A program made the position numbers and the translations under genes. From assembly GCA_041740995.1 (NCBI GenBank), contig JBGSKY010000299.1, positions 1 to 61,880 of the forward strand: DNA of 61,880 bases. Reading direction: 5' to 3'. This DNA is from JBGSKY01 sp041740995 (GTDB taxonomy: Bacteria; Planctomycetota; Planctomycetia; Pirellulales; Pirellulaceae). Position 1 is the first letter of the stretch, and each line of letters opens with the position of its first letter. Shown piece after piece: positions 54,406-61,880 of the stretch. The notes under the pieces were generated by a model. The model did no database searches and was not told the DNA's origin. It saw nothing but the letters and a program-made list of their open reading frames with translations.

Positions 54406-54821
54406 TCGGATAGTTTCGCCGTCGCCTTCTGGTTAAAAACGTACCGAGTTGGCTCAAATCTTTAAAGGCTGCGATCAATCTCAACGCGGCGAGCTAGTTC
54501 TACGACCGCATGCAATCGCCGTTGCGAATTTTGCGATTTATCGCATGCAGAATTTCAGTCGAGCAAATGTCGCCGATCGGCAGCATTTTCCTGCACCCGC
54601 CTGACGCTATGGCCCTCCTAGTAAACGCTCAAAGGCTATACAATCGCCTTCGCATGGCTCCGACGAATCAATTCCGTAGCAGACACTGAACGTTGATGGA
54701 ATTGTCTTTTCTATCAAACTGAAAAAGGAAATTTTTTGTGGCTGGTGAGAAGTCTTTGGAAGTCTTTGAAGGAACCATGCGAGCTTTACGCAAGAACGCT
54801 TCAAATAGGTAATGAATAGTG
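54406..54821. other. Leader region upstream of tyrS, 416 bases
   Basis: Holds a short palindrome TGCGAT/ATCGCA near 54532, a 10-bp exact tandem repeat GAAGTCTTTG (54749-54768) and a 24-codon open frame with a ribosome binding site (54738-54812). No T-box element or tyrosine codon run is visible. Between 54560 and 54720 I see nothing. Confidence 0.5.
54738..54812 (+). CDS. Candidate leader peptide of 24 residues upstream of tyrS
   Basis: A GTG at 54738, with AAAAAGGAAA about 7 bases before it, starts a frame of 24 codons ending TAA at 54810-54812, 9 bases before the tyrS ATG. The peptide begins MAGEKSLEVFEGT and ends MRALRKNASNR, basic at the end. An internal ATG at 54777 also has a strong AAGGA in front. 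Either could be a translated leader coupled to tyrS. No tyrosine codons, so classical attenuation is unlikely. It could be chance. Confidence 0.35.
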   Translation: MAGEKSLEVFEGTMRALRKNASNR

Positions 54822-56099
54822 ATGTCCGGGATTCTAGAAGAGTTGAAATGGCGCGGGCTAATAAAGCAATGCACCGATGAATTGAATGTGGCCAAACTAT
54901 TGGAGCAGCCGACGCATGTTTACGCCGGATTCGACCCAACCGCCGACTCGTTGCATGTTGGTTCGCTCTTACCGCTGACTTTACTTCGTCGATTTCAAAG
55001 TTTCGGACACACGCCAATCTGCCTCGTGGGTGGTGCGACCGGAATGGTCGGTGATCCGAGCGGAAAGTCGGCCGAGCGCAACTTACTAGACCGAGAATCG
55101 CTGGCAAAAAACGTTGCTGGCATTCAACGCCAAGTATCCCAATTTGTCAATTTCGAAGGCAAGAACGCGGCCGTCCTTGTAAACAATTTTGATTGGATGC
55201 AAGGCTTCAGTTTCCTCGACTTCCTACGCGACGTCGGTAAAAATTTTCCGGTCAACACAATGCTGGCCAAGGACAGCATCAAGAGTCGAATTGAACGCGA
55301 TGATGAGGGTATCAGCTACACCGAATTCAGTTATATGCTGCTGCAAGCATATGATTTTGTATATCTCGCAAAACACCATGATTGCAGACTTCAGATTGGT
55401 GGCAGCGATCAATGGGGAAATATTACCGCTGGTATCGACCTTGGCCGACGCATGTTGGGGCAACAACTATTTGGTATGACTTGTCCGTTGTTAGTCAACA
55501 GCGAAGGACAAAAAATGGGCAAGACCGAACGCGGCGCCGTTTGGCTTGATGCTGAACGGACCAGCCCGTACGAGTTCTATCAATATTTTTTCAATGTCGC
55601 TGATGCAGATGTCTTGAATATTATCAAACTGCTGTCGGATATTACGCAAGAAGAGTTTCGCGAACTAGAGAGTATCCCGCCAGATAAAGCGTTCGAGCGC
55701 GTTCCCCAGCGTCGTTTGGCTGAATCATTAACCGCGCTAGTTCACGGACAAGCGGGGATTGCGTCGGCCAAACAAGCAAGCGAAATTTTGTTCGGCGGTG
55801 AGATCAACAATCTTTCTTCAAAAGAATTAAAGTCGATCTTTCATGATGTGCCTAACGCGACCGTGTCAAGCGAAACGTTTTCAATTGGCCAACTAAACCT
55901 GATCGACGCGTTAGTGCAATGCGGACTTTCTAAATCAAAAAGCGAAGCCAAACGTGGCATCGAGGCTGGAAGCATCTATATCAACAACCGTCGCGAGTCC
56001 GAGATCGATCGTTGTTTGTCTGCCAGCGACTTGATTGGCGATTCGTCAATTGTGTTACGCAGCGGAAAAAAACGCTACGCGATTTTAAACGTTGAATAA
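54822..56099 (+). CDS. tyrS: Tyrosyl-tRNA synthetase
   Basis: Class Ic synthetase that charges tRNA-Tyr. The HIGH-equivalent is HVGS in DSLHVGSLLP, the tyrosine pocket shows YAGFDPTADS, QIGGSDQWGNI follows, and the KMSKS-equivalent is KMGKTERGAVWL. The C-terminal S4 RNA-binding domain starts near 360 (LVQCGLSKSKSEAKRGIEAG). 425 residues. ATG at 54822; a GTG three bases upstream is in frame. Ends in a strong hairpin before convergent dnaK. Confidence 0.96.
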   Translation: MSGILEELKWRGLIKQCTDELNVAKLLEQPTHVYAGFDPTADSLHVGSLLPLTLLRRFQSFGHTPICLVGGATGMVGDPSGKSAERNLLDRESLAKNVAGIQRQVSQFVNFEGKNAAVLVNNFDWMQGFSFLDFLRDVGKNFPVNTMLAKDSIKSRIERDDEGISYTEFSYMLLQAYDFVYLAKHHDCRLQIGGSDQWGNITAGIDLGRRMLGQQLFGMTCPLLVNSEGQKMGKTERGAVWLDAERTSPYEFYQYFFNVADADVLNIIKLLSDITQEEFRELESIPPDKAFERVPQRRLAESLTALVHGQAGIASAKQASEILFGGEINNLSSKELKSIFHDVPNATVSSETFSIGQLNLIDALVQCGLSKSKSEAKRGIEAGSIYINNRRESEIDRCLSASDLIGDSSIVLRSGKKRYAILNVE

Positions 56100-56128
56100 G
56101 AGATAATGTCGAGCCTTATCCAATGCAA

Positions 56129-56160
56129 AACAGGTTGGCAACATTTGTCGCCAACCTGTT
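56129..56160. terminator. Bidirectional terminator-like hairpin between tyrS and dnaK
   Basis: AACAGGTTGGC (56129-56139) and GCCAACCTGTT (56150-56160) form a perfect 11-bp stem with a 10-base loop, in the 113 bases between two convergent genes. No T tract, but it is the strongest hairpin in that gap. Confidence 0.65.
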
Positions 56161-56212
56161 ATCGAAATCAAATAGCCTGACCTCTCGGTCGGACTTTGTT
56201 TTCAGTGGACGC

Positions 56213-58126
56213 TTATTTTACTTCGAACTCTGCATCAATCGCGTCGTCGTCGCCTGAGGTCGAAGCCGCTTCTGCGCCGCCCGCAGGTGCTGCGTTGGTC
56301 TTCTCGTACAACGTCTTGCTAAATGCATGAGACGCTTGTTCGAGATCATTGGTCGCTGACTTGATCTTTTCAATGTCTCCGGACGAAACCGCATCACGAA
56401 CGGTTTTAATTGCGGAGCTCAGCGGTGCCTTGTCAGCTTCGCTCAGCTTATCGCCCTGCTCTGCGATCGTCTTTTCGAGCTGGTAAACCATGTTTTCGGC
56501 CTTGTTTTTCGCTTCAGCCAATTCAAAGGTTCGTCGATCTTCATCGGCATGCTCTTCTGCATCGCGCCGCATGCGTTCGATCTCATCTTTGCTCAATCCG
56601 CTGCTCTGCTCAATCCGGACACTCGCCTCTTTACCGGACCCAAGATCTTTGGCTGACACATTGAGAATACCGTTCTGATCGATATCGAATTTGACTTCGA
56701 TTTGCGGTACGCCACGCGGTGCGGCTGGAATGCCTTCCAAGTTGAATTCGCCCAGCAAACGGTTTTGCTGTGCCATTTTGCGTTCGCCTTGAAACACTCG
56801 AACGGTCACGGCAGTTTGCGAGTCTGCCGCAGTCGAGAATGTGTTCTTCTTTTCAGCCGGAACTGTCGTGTTCCGCTCGATCAAAGCGGTCAAAATACCA
56901 CCCTCGGTTTCGATTCCAAGCGTCAGTGGAGTAACGTCAAGGAGCAATACGTCGCGACGATCGCCAGCGAGTACCGCCCCCTGAATCGCTGCACCGACTG
57001 CTACTACCTCGTCAGGATTAACGCCTTGATGAGGTTCCTTTCCAAAGATTGATTTGACAATCTCACGGACTTTTGGAACTCGTGTCGAACCGCCCACCAA
57101 TACAACTTCATCAATCTGGCCAGGTTTCAGTTTTGCGTCCTCGAGTGCTTGAAGCAACGGCTTTCGCAGTCGCTCGAGCATCGGGTCGATCAGCTCTTCA
57201 AACTTGGCGCGAGTAATGGTCAATTGCAAATGCTTCGGCCCCGACGCATCGGCGGTAATAAACGGCAAGTTGATATCCGTTTGTGGAACTGAAGACAATT
57301 CCTTTTTCGCCTTTTCGCAAGCTTCTTGCAAACGTTGCAACGCCATCGGTTCCTTGCGTAGATCGGTACCGTTTTCCTTCTGGAAATACTCCGCAACATG
57401 CTTGACGAGAGCTTGGTCAAAATCGTCGCCGCCCAAGTGTGTATCACCACTGGTGCTGATTACTTCGAAAACCTTACTCTTGGAGTCTTCGTCGCCACTG
57501 GCGGCGACTTCCAAAACAGAGACGTCGAATGTTCCACCACCCAAGTCAAAAACGACGATCTTTTGATCTTTCGTTTTGTCCAGGCCGTACGCAAGTGCAG
57601 CGGCTGGTGGCTCGTTGATGATCCGCGCCACTTCCAATCCCGCGACTTGGCCCGCGTCTTTTGTTGCTTGCCGCTGCGCGTCGTTGAAGTAAGCCGGAAC
57701 GGTGATGACTGCTTTGCTAACGCGATGCCCCAGATAAGATTCCGCCGCTTCCTTCAACTTGCGAAGTACCTTGGCCGAGATCTCTTGCGGCGTATGTTGC
57801 GTGTCGCCAATTTGAACCTTCACATATTCATTCGCGCCGCCAACGATTTGATATGGGACGATCTTCTCTTCGGATTCAACTTCCGAATGACGTCGGCCCA
57901 TGAATCGTTTGACCGACGAAACCGTACGCTGCGGATTGGTGACCGCTTGGCGACGAGCTGGTTCGCCAACAATTGTTTCACCTTTGTCGTTAAACGCGAC
58001 GACAGAAGGGGTCAGCCGGTTGCCTTCAGCATTCGGAATGACTTTTACTTCCGAACCTTCCATGACCGCAACGACGGAGTTTGTTGTTCCTAAGTCGATG
58101 CCGATAATCTTTTCGCCTGAAGCCAT
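56213..58126 (-). CDS. dnaK: Molecular chaperone DnaK (Hsp70)
   Basis: ATP-driven folding chaperone, 637 residues. N-terminal ATPase: IIGIDLGTTNSVVAVMEG (7-24), the phosphate-2 loop VVFDLGGGTFDVSVLEV, and the adenosine loop VLVGGSTRVPKVR. The substrate-binding domain starts near DVTPLTLGIETEGG and the lid ends in a GGAEAASTSGDDDAIDAEFE tail, which ends in EVK instead of the common EEVK. The gene stands without grpE or dnaJ. A symmetrical dyad lies about 180 bases upstream of its start. Confidence 0.97.
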   Translation of the reverse strand: MASGEKIIGIDLGTTNSVVAVMEGSEVKVIPNAEGNRLTPSVVAFNDKGETIVGEPARRQAVTNPQRTVSSVKRFMGRRHSEVESEEKIVPYQIVGGANEYVKVQIGDTQHTPQEISAKVLRKLKEAAESYLGHRVSKAVITVPAYFNDAQRQATKDAGQVAGLEVARIINEPPAAALAYGLDKTKDQKIVVFDLGGGTFDVSVLEVAASGDEDSKSKVFEVISTSGDTHLGGDDFDQALVKHVAEYFQKENGTDLRKEPMALQRLQEACEKAKKELSSVPQTDINLPFITADASGPKHLQLTITRAKFEELIDPMLERLRKPLLQALEDAKLKPGQIDEVVLVGGSTRVPKVREIVKSIFGKEPHQGVNPDEVVAVGAAIQGAVLAGDRRDVLLLDVTPLTLGIETEGGILTALIERNTTVPAEKKNTFSTAADSQTAVTVRVFQGERKMAQQNRLLGEFNLEGIPAAPRGVPQIEVKFDIDQNGILNVSAKDLGSGKEASVRIEQSSGLSKDEIERMRRDAEEHADEDRRTFELAEAKNKAENMVYQLEKTIAEQGDKLSEADKAPLSSAIKTVRDAVSSGDIEKIKSATNDLEQASHAFSKTLYEKTNAAPAGGAEAASTSGDDDAIDAEFEVK

Positions 58127-58474
58127 TTTGATTCCCTACTTTCGTAATCGAACGGGTTCAATCCGCTATCGCAAGTCGGACGAGCTTGATGTGTTATAAA
58201 TTGAATACGAAGGCTAAATGTTCATCCGGCGAGTAGCTGGGCTGACGGAAGCCACCGTTTACTCTCACCGTTTTGCAACCCTCGTGCCAGATGGTCTATA
58301 AATGTCCTTGACGAGCTTCGAGAAAGAACGTTTCTAGTGTAAAGTCAAGGACTTTTCGCTTCTTTAAAAGGGTAGAAAAAAATCAAAGCCCTCCAGAATT
58401 CCGTGTCCGTCGTGGACAGTTCGGATCGATTTGCCAATTTGACAGTCTTTTTTTCGCCTTAAGGTTGATTCTCC
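58127..58474. promoter_or_regulatory. Divergent dnaK-pheA regulatory region
   Basis: 348 bases between divergent dnaK and pheA. No CIRCE element and no small gene are seen. A symmetrical dyad at 58304-58352 dominates it. TTGAC boxes face each other within the dyad arms (TTGACG at 58308 on the plus strand, TTGACT on the minus strand), so overlapping face-to-face promoters are possible, though the matching -10 boxes are weak. Confidence 0.45.
58304..58352. promoter_or_regulatory. Doubly symmetric dyad, candidate operator
   Basis: Outer arms GTCCTTGAC (58304-58312) and GTCAAGGAC (58344-58352) and inner arms AGAAA (58321-58325) and TTTCT (58331-58335) share one centre at base 58328. The intervening 8-base segments are not symmetrical, as expected for spaced half-sites of a dimeric or tetrameric regulator. 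Lies in the dnaK/pheA divergent region. Confidence 0.5.
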
Positions 58475-59548
58475 ATGTCACTGCCCTCGAACCCACCGGA
58501 AGCTCTTCAAAAGCTCGACCAAGCCATCGCGAAGCTACTTTTAGAAAGATTCGAGCTGCAAAAATCGATACCAGCCAGCGACGCATTTAACGTCTCCAAC
58601 TTGGTCAGCCAGCAAGGCTTTCTGGGCACGCCTGCCGGTAAAGAACTGGCTGAGAAATTGCATCCGCAAGCAGCGGCCGCGCTGACGCGAATCATCAGCC
58701 AGATCGGACTATTCGAAAAATCCGATCAACCAACCGTCGCCTTTCTCGGTCCGGCATTTTCTTACAGCTACCTGGCTACTGTACGATATTTTTCCGAGCT
58801 AGCCGACTTGCGACCGGTCGCGACGATTGCGACCGTTTTCGATGATGTGCTGGCCGGTCGATGCGCCTTCGGAGTTGTTCCCATCGAAAATTCGACCGAC
58901 GGGCGAGTCGTCGATACGCTGGCTTCGTTTGCCGATTCGCCGCTGGGAATTTGCGGCGAAGTGCTTTACCCGATTCATCATTGCCTGCTCACACATTCGG
59001 CAATTGAAAAGATTGAATGTGTTTACAGCAAGCCGCAAGCAATCTCGCAATGCCGAAAGTGGCTAGCGACTCATTTGCCGGGCGTCAAAACCCTCGATGT
59101 CTCAAGCACGACAGCCGCGGCAGAAATCGCGTCGCGGGAACCAAAGTCAGCCGCCATCGCTTCGTTCGAAGCCGGACTTCACTTCGGTTTGAAATCCGTT
59201 GCCAATCGGATCGAAGACGTAATCGGTAACGTTACTAGGTTCGCGGTCGTCGGTCGCAATAAACCTCCAGCGACTGGTGCGGATAAAACGTCGTTGATGC
59301 TGCAGATTCGTCATCGCTCTGGCGCGCTGGCCGATGCGATGCAAATTTTTCGAGCTCACTCGATCAACCTGACTTGGATCGAATCGTTTCCATTGCGCGG
59401 AAACCCGAACGAGTATCTCTTTTTCATTGAGCTTGATGGTCATCAAGCAAACGAACAAGTTTCAGCCGCACTTGACCAATTAAAAGAGCAAACGCTTCGT
59501 TTTGAATGCTTGGGCTCTTACCCCAAAGCAAAACTCGTGGACGCCTGA
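58475..59548 (+). CDS. pheA: Prephenate dehydratase with N-terminal chorismate-mutase-like and C-terminal ACT domains
   Basis: Converts prephenate to phenylpyruvate in phenylalanine synthesis. 357 residues: chorismate-mutase-like helices (1-85, LDQAIAKLLLERFELQ) that look diverged, the dehydratase domain (about 87-270; VAFLGPAFSYSYLATVRYF, VVPIENSTDGRVVDTL, GNVTRFAVVG), and a regulatory ACT domain (from about 280; RSGALADAMQIF, ESFPLRGNPNEYLFFIE). AAGG lies 11 bases before the ATG at 58475. Phenylalanine feedback is expected from the ACT motifs. The mutase active site cannot be confirmed. A membrane protein gene follows after 17 bases. Confidence 0.93.
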   Translation: MSLPSNPPEALQKLDQAIAKLLLERFELQKSIPASDAFNVSNLVSQQGFLGTPAGKELAEKLHPQAAAALTRIISQIGLFEKSDQPTVAFLGPAFSYSYLATVRYFSELADLRPVATIATVFDDVLAGRCAFGVVPIENSTDGRVVDTLASFADSPLGICGEVLYPIHHCLLTHSAIEKIECVYSKPQAISQCRKWLATHLPGVKTLDVSSTTAAAEIASREPKSAAIASFEAGLHFGLKSVANRIEDVIGNVTRFAVVGRNKPPATGADKTSLMLQIRHRSGALADAMQIFRAHSINLTWIESFPLRGNPNEYLFFIELDGHQANEQVSAALDQLKEQTLRFECLGSYPKAKLVDA

Positions 59549-59565
59549 ACTAGCACGGTTGAACG

Positions 59566-60729
59566 ATGCCCAGTATCAATTTCCGCGATTCGACAAGAGC
59601 GCAGTCCGCGTCCGTCGATCCCTACGCAGTCTCCGAAATATCAATGCAGGGCTTTGATGTCCAGCCCCACACATTGGAGATCGAAGGGTTTATCAACCAA
59701 CAAGCTGCACAGATACTCAGTGACGAAGCTCGCGAAGAGTTCAAGTTTAAGCTCAATCTTCGAACAGTTTTCCTCTTGCTTCTGATTTTTGTCTCGGCAA
59801 TCTTCACTCGAGATTTTTACTTGACCTCTGGCCTCATTGGTCTCGTCGTCTATTACGTTGTTCAAATCCTCTTGAAGTGGTTTAGATACCAAGAAGTAAA
59901 AAATAATCTCGCTGCCCATTTGAGAATTATTCAACCAATCAAATTTCGCTTGGTATGTGTTGACGACATCGTCTCAATTTATCTCGACAATTATGAAGTT
60001 CATGCAAACCTGTTGGTGATGCGGCAAAACATCTATCTACCGTCCGGCTTTTTTTGCAATTTTTTTTCGCTTGGTATAAACGGTGAAACGCCAATCCTTT
60101 GGTCCGACTGTCGACTCTCGACCTCACCGAGCGAATTCGTCAGCGAAGTAAACCGGCGGCTTGCGAACGTACCCGCTCCCAAAAATTTGATGAAAGTTCC
60201 CGCTTTCAATTTGCCTTTGATTACAGATTCGCAAGTCGCAATTAGTGGTCAGATACGTTTGCTGGATTTGCCGATAATGCAAGTTCGAAAAACCCAATCG
60301 ATATTAAGAAACTATCGCTACCAATTCAGTTTTGCGTTAATGATGCTTTCGTTTTTCGTCGTGCTTTCGGCAACGACGGAGTCCTACGTTTTACTCACGG
60401 CAATTCTAGTAGTCATGTCGATTCGATTGGCAAGAATTTTCAGCGTGCAATCGATACGGCAACTAGTCCGACGCAACCCTGTTTTGACAAAGCTCGAAGG
60501 TTTCGTTTGCACAGACGGCTGGCAAATAAGAACCGAAGCTTCCGTTGTACGGCACAAGTTTGCTGCGTTTGAGTCGTGTAAATTACGTTACGATCGCGTT
60601 GAACTGTACCGATCGGATGCCTTGGAAGCGGACGTAATTTTTCATCGGCATAACTTTGAATCAAACGTAACATTCGAGCATTGCAAAGCGTTGATCGCGG
60701 CTCAATTACCGCTGCGCATAGCAAGCTGA
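59566..60729 (+). CDS. Membrane protein with duplicated 2-TM plus YcxB-like domain architecture
   Basis: 387 residues made of two similar halves. Half 1: two spans (VFLLLLIFVSAIFT, GLIGLVVYYVVQILL) then a soluble beta-rich segment (about 125-185; RLVCVDDIVSIYLDNYEVH). Half 2: two spans (SFALMMLSFFVVLSA, YVLLTAILVVMSIRL) and a second soluble segment (about 300-375; LEGFVCTDGWQIRTEASV then FESCKLRYDRVELYRS). The layout resembles two fused YcxB-like proteins, which normally carry one unit. Function unknown. It starts 17 bases after pheA, so is probably co-transcribed with it. Confidence 0.7.
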   Translation: MPSINFRDSTRAQSASVDPYAVSEISMQGFDVQPHTLEIEGFINQQAAQILSDEAREEFKFKLNLRTVFLLLLIFVSAIFTRDFYLTSGLIGLVVYYVVQILLKWFRYQEVKNNLAAHLRIIQPIKFRLVCVDDIVSIYLDNYEVHANLLVMRQNIYLPSGFFCNFFSLGINGETPILWSDCRLSTSPSEFVSEVNRRLANVPAPKNLMKVPAFNLPLITDSQVAISGQIRLLDLPIMQVRKTQSILRNYRYQFSFALMMLSFFVVLSATTESYVLLTAILVVMSIRLARIFSVQSIRQLVRRNPVLTKLEGFVCTDGWQIRTEASVVRHKFAAFESCKLRYDRVELYRSDALEADVIFHRHNFESNVTFEHCKALIAAQLPLRIAS

Positions 60730-60730
60730 A

Positions 60731-61531
60731 CTAGGTTAATTCTATCATTAGCTTGCTGTGCAGTTGCTGCGTCGAAGCGACCGCTAAATTTGCTTCGTCG
60801 AGATCAAACGGACCGCCATTGCGAGCGGTCAGTACCGCACCGGCTTGTTTGGCGATGAGAACTCCAGCCGCGACGTCCCAAGGTCGGACGACGCCTGCCC
60901 AGTATGCGTCCAATCGACCACATGCGACGAAGCAAAGATTCAATGCTGCTGACCCGAGTCGGCGGACGCTTTGTGCGTTCACTAAGACATTAACGAACTG
61001 GTCAATCTCAACATCGCCGCGGGCGACGTTGGGCGGAAAGCTGGCCGCCACCAACGCTTGCGAAAGTTCCGTGCAATCGCTCGATTGAATTCTAATATCA
61101 TTGAGCGTAGCGTCATCGCCCTGGACTGCACAAAACATTTCGTCCGCCATTGGGTCATAGATCACGCCAACCAGCGGAACTTTGTTGCGAACCAATGCGA
61201 TTGAGACAGCGAAATTTGGCAGTTGATGAACATAGTTTGCGGTACCGTCGATTGGATCGACTACCCAGCACATTCGATCGTTGAAGCCGCGTAGACTTTT
61301 TGCTGCGTCTTCTTCCTCTCCGACAAATGCGTGCTCAGGAAATTTACTCGCGAGGATCGATCGAATCAGCTTTTGGGCTGCGATATCAGCATCAGTAACT
61401 AAGTCCTTAGAGCTTTTCTCGAACGACTTCGCGGTATCGAGCATCGCTTTGATCAGCACCCCCGCCTGCCGAGCGGCTCGTTGTGCGATCGTTAGGTAAA
61501 AATAGAGCTGCGGATCGATAGATTCACCCAT
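60731..61531 (-). CDS. suhB: Inositol monophosphatase family protein
   Basis: Mg-dependent, Li-sensitive phosphatase fold. The metal-binding motifs are complete: GEEE near 71, DPIDGTANY near 92-100 and WDVAAG near 218. 266 residues. Substrate may be inositol-1-phosphate or another sugar phosphate; the group also includes histidinol- and PAP-phosphatases, and sequence alone does not decide. ATG ending at 61531. Convergent with the membrane protein gene, one base apart from its stop. Confidence 0.92.
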   Translation of the reverse strand: MGESIDPQLYFYLTIAQRAARQAGVLIKAMLDTAKSFEKSSKDLVTDADIAAQKLIRSILASKFPEHAFVGEEEDAAKSLRGFNDRMCWVVDPIDGTANYVHQLPNFAVSIALVRNKVPLVGVIYDPMADEMFCAVQGDDATLNDIRIQSSDCTELSQALVAASFPPNVARGDVEIDQFVNVLVNAQSVRRLGSAALNLCFVACGRLDAYWAGVVRPWDVAAGVLIAKQAGAVLTARNGGPFDLDEANLAVASTQQLHSKLMIELT

Positions 61532-61818
61532 GAAAATTTGCCGGACGTATTAAGATTTTGGAGTTTGCGAGCGGACTTCAAGCTCCGCTCTATCGTCATT
61601 AATTCGCGACAATCTGCCAGCCCAAAACCGCACCTCCGAAGCGTTCATCAAAGATGTGCTAAGAGTTTGTTTCGACGGATAGAGTAAGCGATTCGAGATT
61701 TTGAATTCGAAAGGGAAAATTGTCAAAAAATTTGTCCCAAGGAGGCCGCGTTTACCGGTAGCACTTTGCTAAATTTACTGGCTGAAAAACGGAAAAAGTC
61801 GAGCTTAGGGTATCCGCG
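61532..61818. other. Intergenic region near the right edge with one hairpin
   Basis: Between the inositol-monophosphatase start and a possible gene start at 61819. Contains a perfect 7-bp hairpin GAGCGGA/TCCGCTC at 61569-61590 with an 8-base loop. Nothing else is recognised. Confidence 0.4.
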
Positions 61819-61880
61819 ATGCATTCGGCTTCATTTCTGGCTGGGATCACGACAGTCAAAAGCTTGTGCGGCACGCAGTC
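61819..61880 (+). CDS. Possible start of a gene cut by the window edge
   Basis: ATG at 61819, with TTAGGG at 61805-61810 about 8 bases upstream, opens a frame that stays open to the end of the window. Twenty residues are visible (starting MHSASFLAG). Too short to judge; it could be a chance ATG. Confidence 0.3.
   Translation, partial: MHSASFLAGITTVKSLCGTQ

Noticed and set aside
54406..54821. T-box riboswitch before tyrS
   Set aside because: No TGGNACCGCG-like antiterminator block or specifier loop is visible.
58127..58474. CIRCE heat-shock operator before dnaK
   Set aside because: The TTAGCACTC/GAGTGCTAA arms are absent; the dyad present is a different sequence.
41118..61821. Shared 12-mer GGTATCCGCGAT before the starts at 41129 and 61819
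   Set aside because: Chance 12-base matches are expected many times within 62 kb, so it is not evidence of a shared element.

Overview
The window reads as chromosomal DNA of a planctomycete, most likely of the Pirellulales/Rhodopirellula type. The indications are a multidomain PVC-type dehydrogenase/cytochrome protein, a two-domain DUF1080 (3-keto-disaccharide hydrolase) protein, a Tat-exported Gfo/Idh/MocA oxidoreductase, a planctomycete-style CxC/CPxC zinc-ribbon membrane protein, a pair of methanofuran-biosynthesis genes (H4MPT-linked C1 metabolism), several large exported proteins without named families, and REP-like hairpins in intergenic DNA. Base composition is close to balanced throughout. 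I see no rRNA, CRISPR array, intact insertion sequence, integrase, prophage module or replication origin. One tRNA gene is present.

Layout. 1-9 kb: end of an unidentified gene, ribD, a DUF1080 protein, then on the minus strand a MraY/WecA-type glycosyl-1-phosphate transferase, a large lipoprotein/membrane protein and a zinc-ribbon membrane protein. 8.6-18.2 kb: an EF-G, queG, a conserved unknown, an AP2-like small basic protein, a repeat-rich intergenic patch, and a compact minus-strand operon pncC - Lhr-type helicase - rhomboid protease. 18.2-26.6 kb: a 540-base spacer with degenerate tandem repeats, tRNA-Thr(CGU), a TPR protein ending in two RNA-polymerase alpha-CTD domains, tgt, a two-gene quaternary-amine-type ABC transporter, a UvrD/Rep helicase and rplU. 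26.7-41.9 kb: the 1490-residue PVC-type protein, an orphan protein, a ferredoxin-reductase fusion, rnc, an exported cyclophilin, pyrC, a membrane protein, the Gfo/Idh/MocA protein and a SpoU methyltransferase. 42-46.3 kb: minus-strand operon of a conserved unknown, mfnF and mfnE, then an SPFH protein. 46.6-53.7 kb: a zinc alcohol dehydrogenase, a frameshifted sugar porter, a Uma2 protein, a patatin, and a DUF3352-like protein with ispD. 53.9-61.9 kb: fliS, tyrS, dnaK, pheA, a duplicated membrane protein, an inositol monophosphatase and a possible gene start at the right edge.

Most genes are housekeeping (riboflavin, queuosine, pyrimidine, isoprenoid and phenylalanine synthesis, translation, RNA processing, chaperone). 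The most interesting items are the TPR - double alpha-CTD protein, which keeps most of the residues that contact UP-element DNA in E. coli alpha; the AP2-like protein with a histone-H1-like tail; the mfnF/mfnE operon with an unknown first gene; a sugar transporter disrupted by an exact 13-bp tandem duplication; a doubly symmetric dyad between dnaK and pheA; and a SpoU methyltransferase whose conserved-looking N-terminus seems to need a non-ATG start. No single defence or mobile system is evident.
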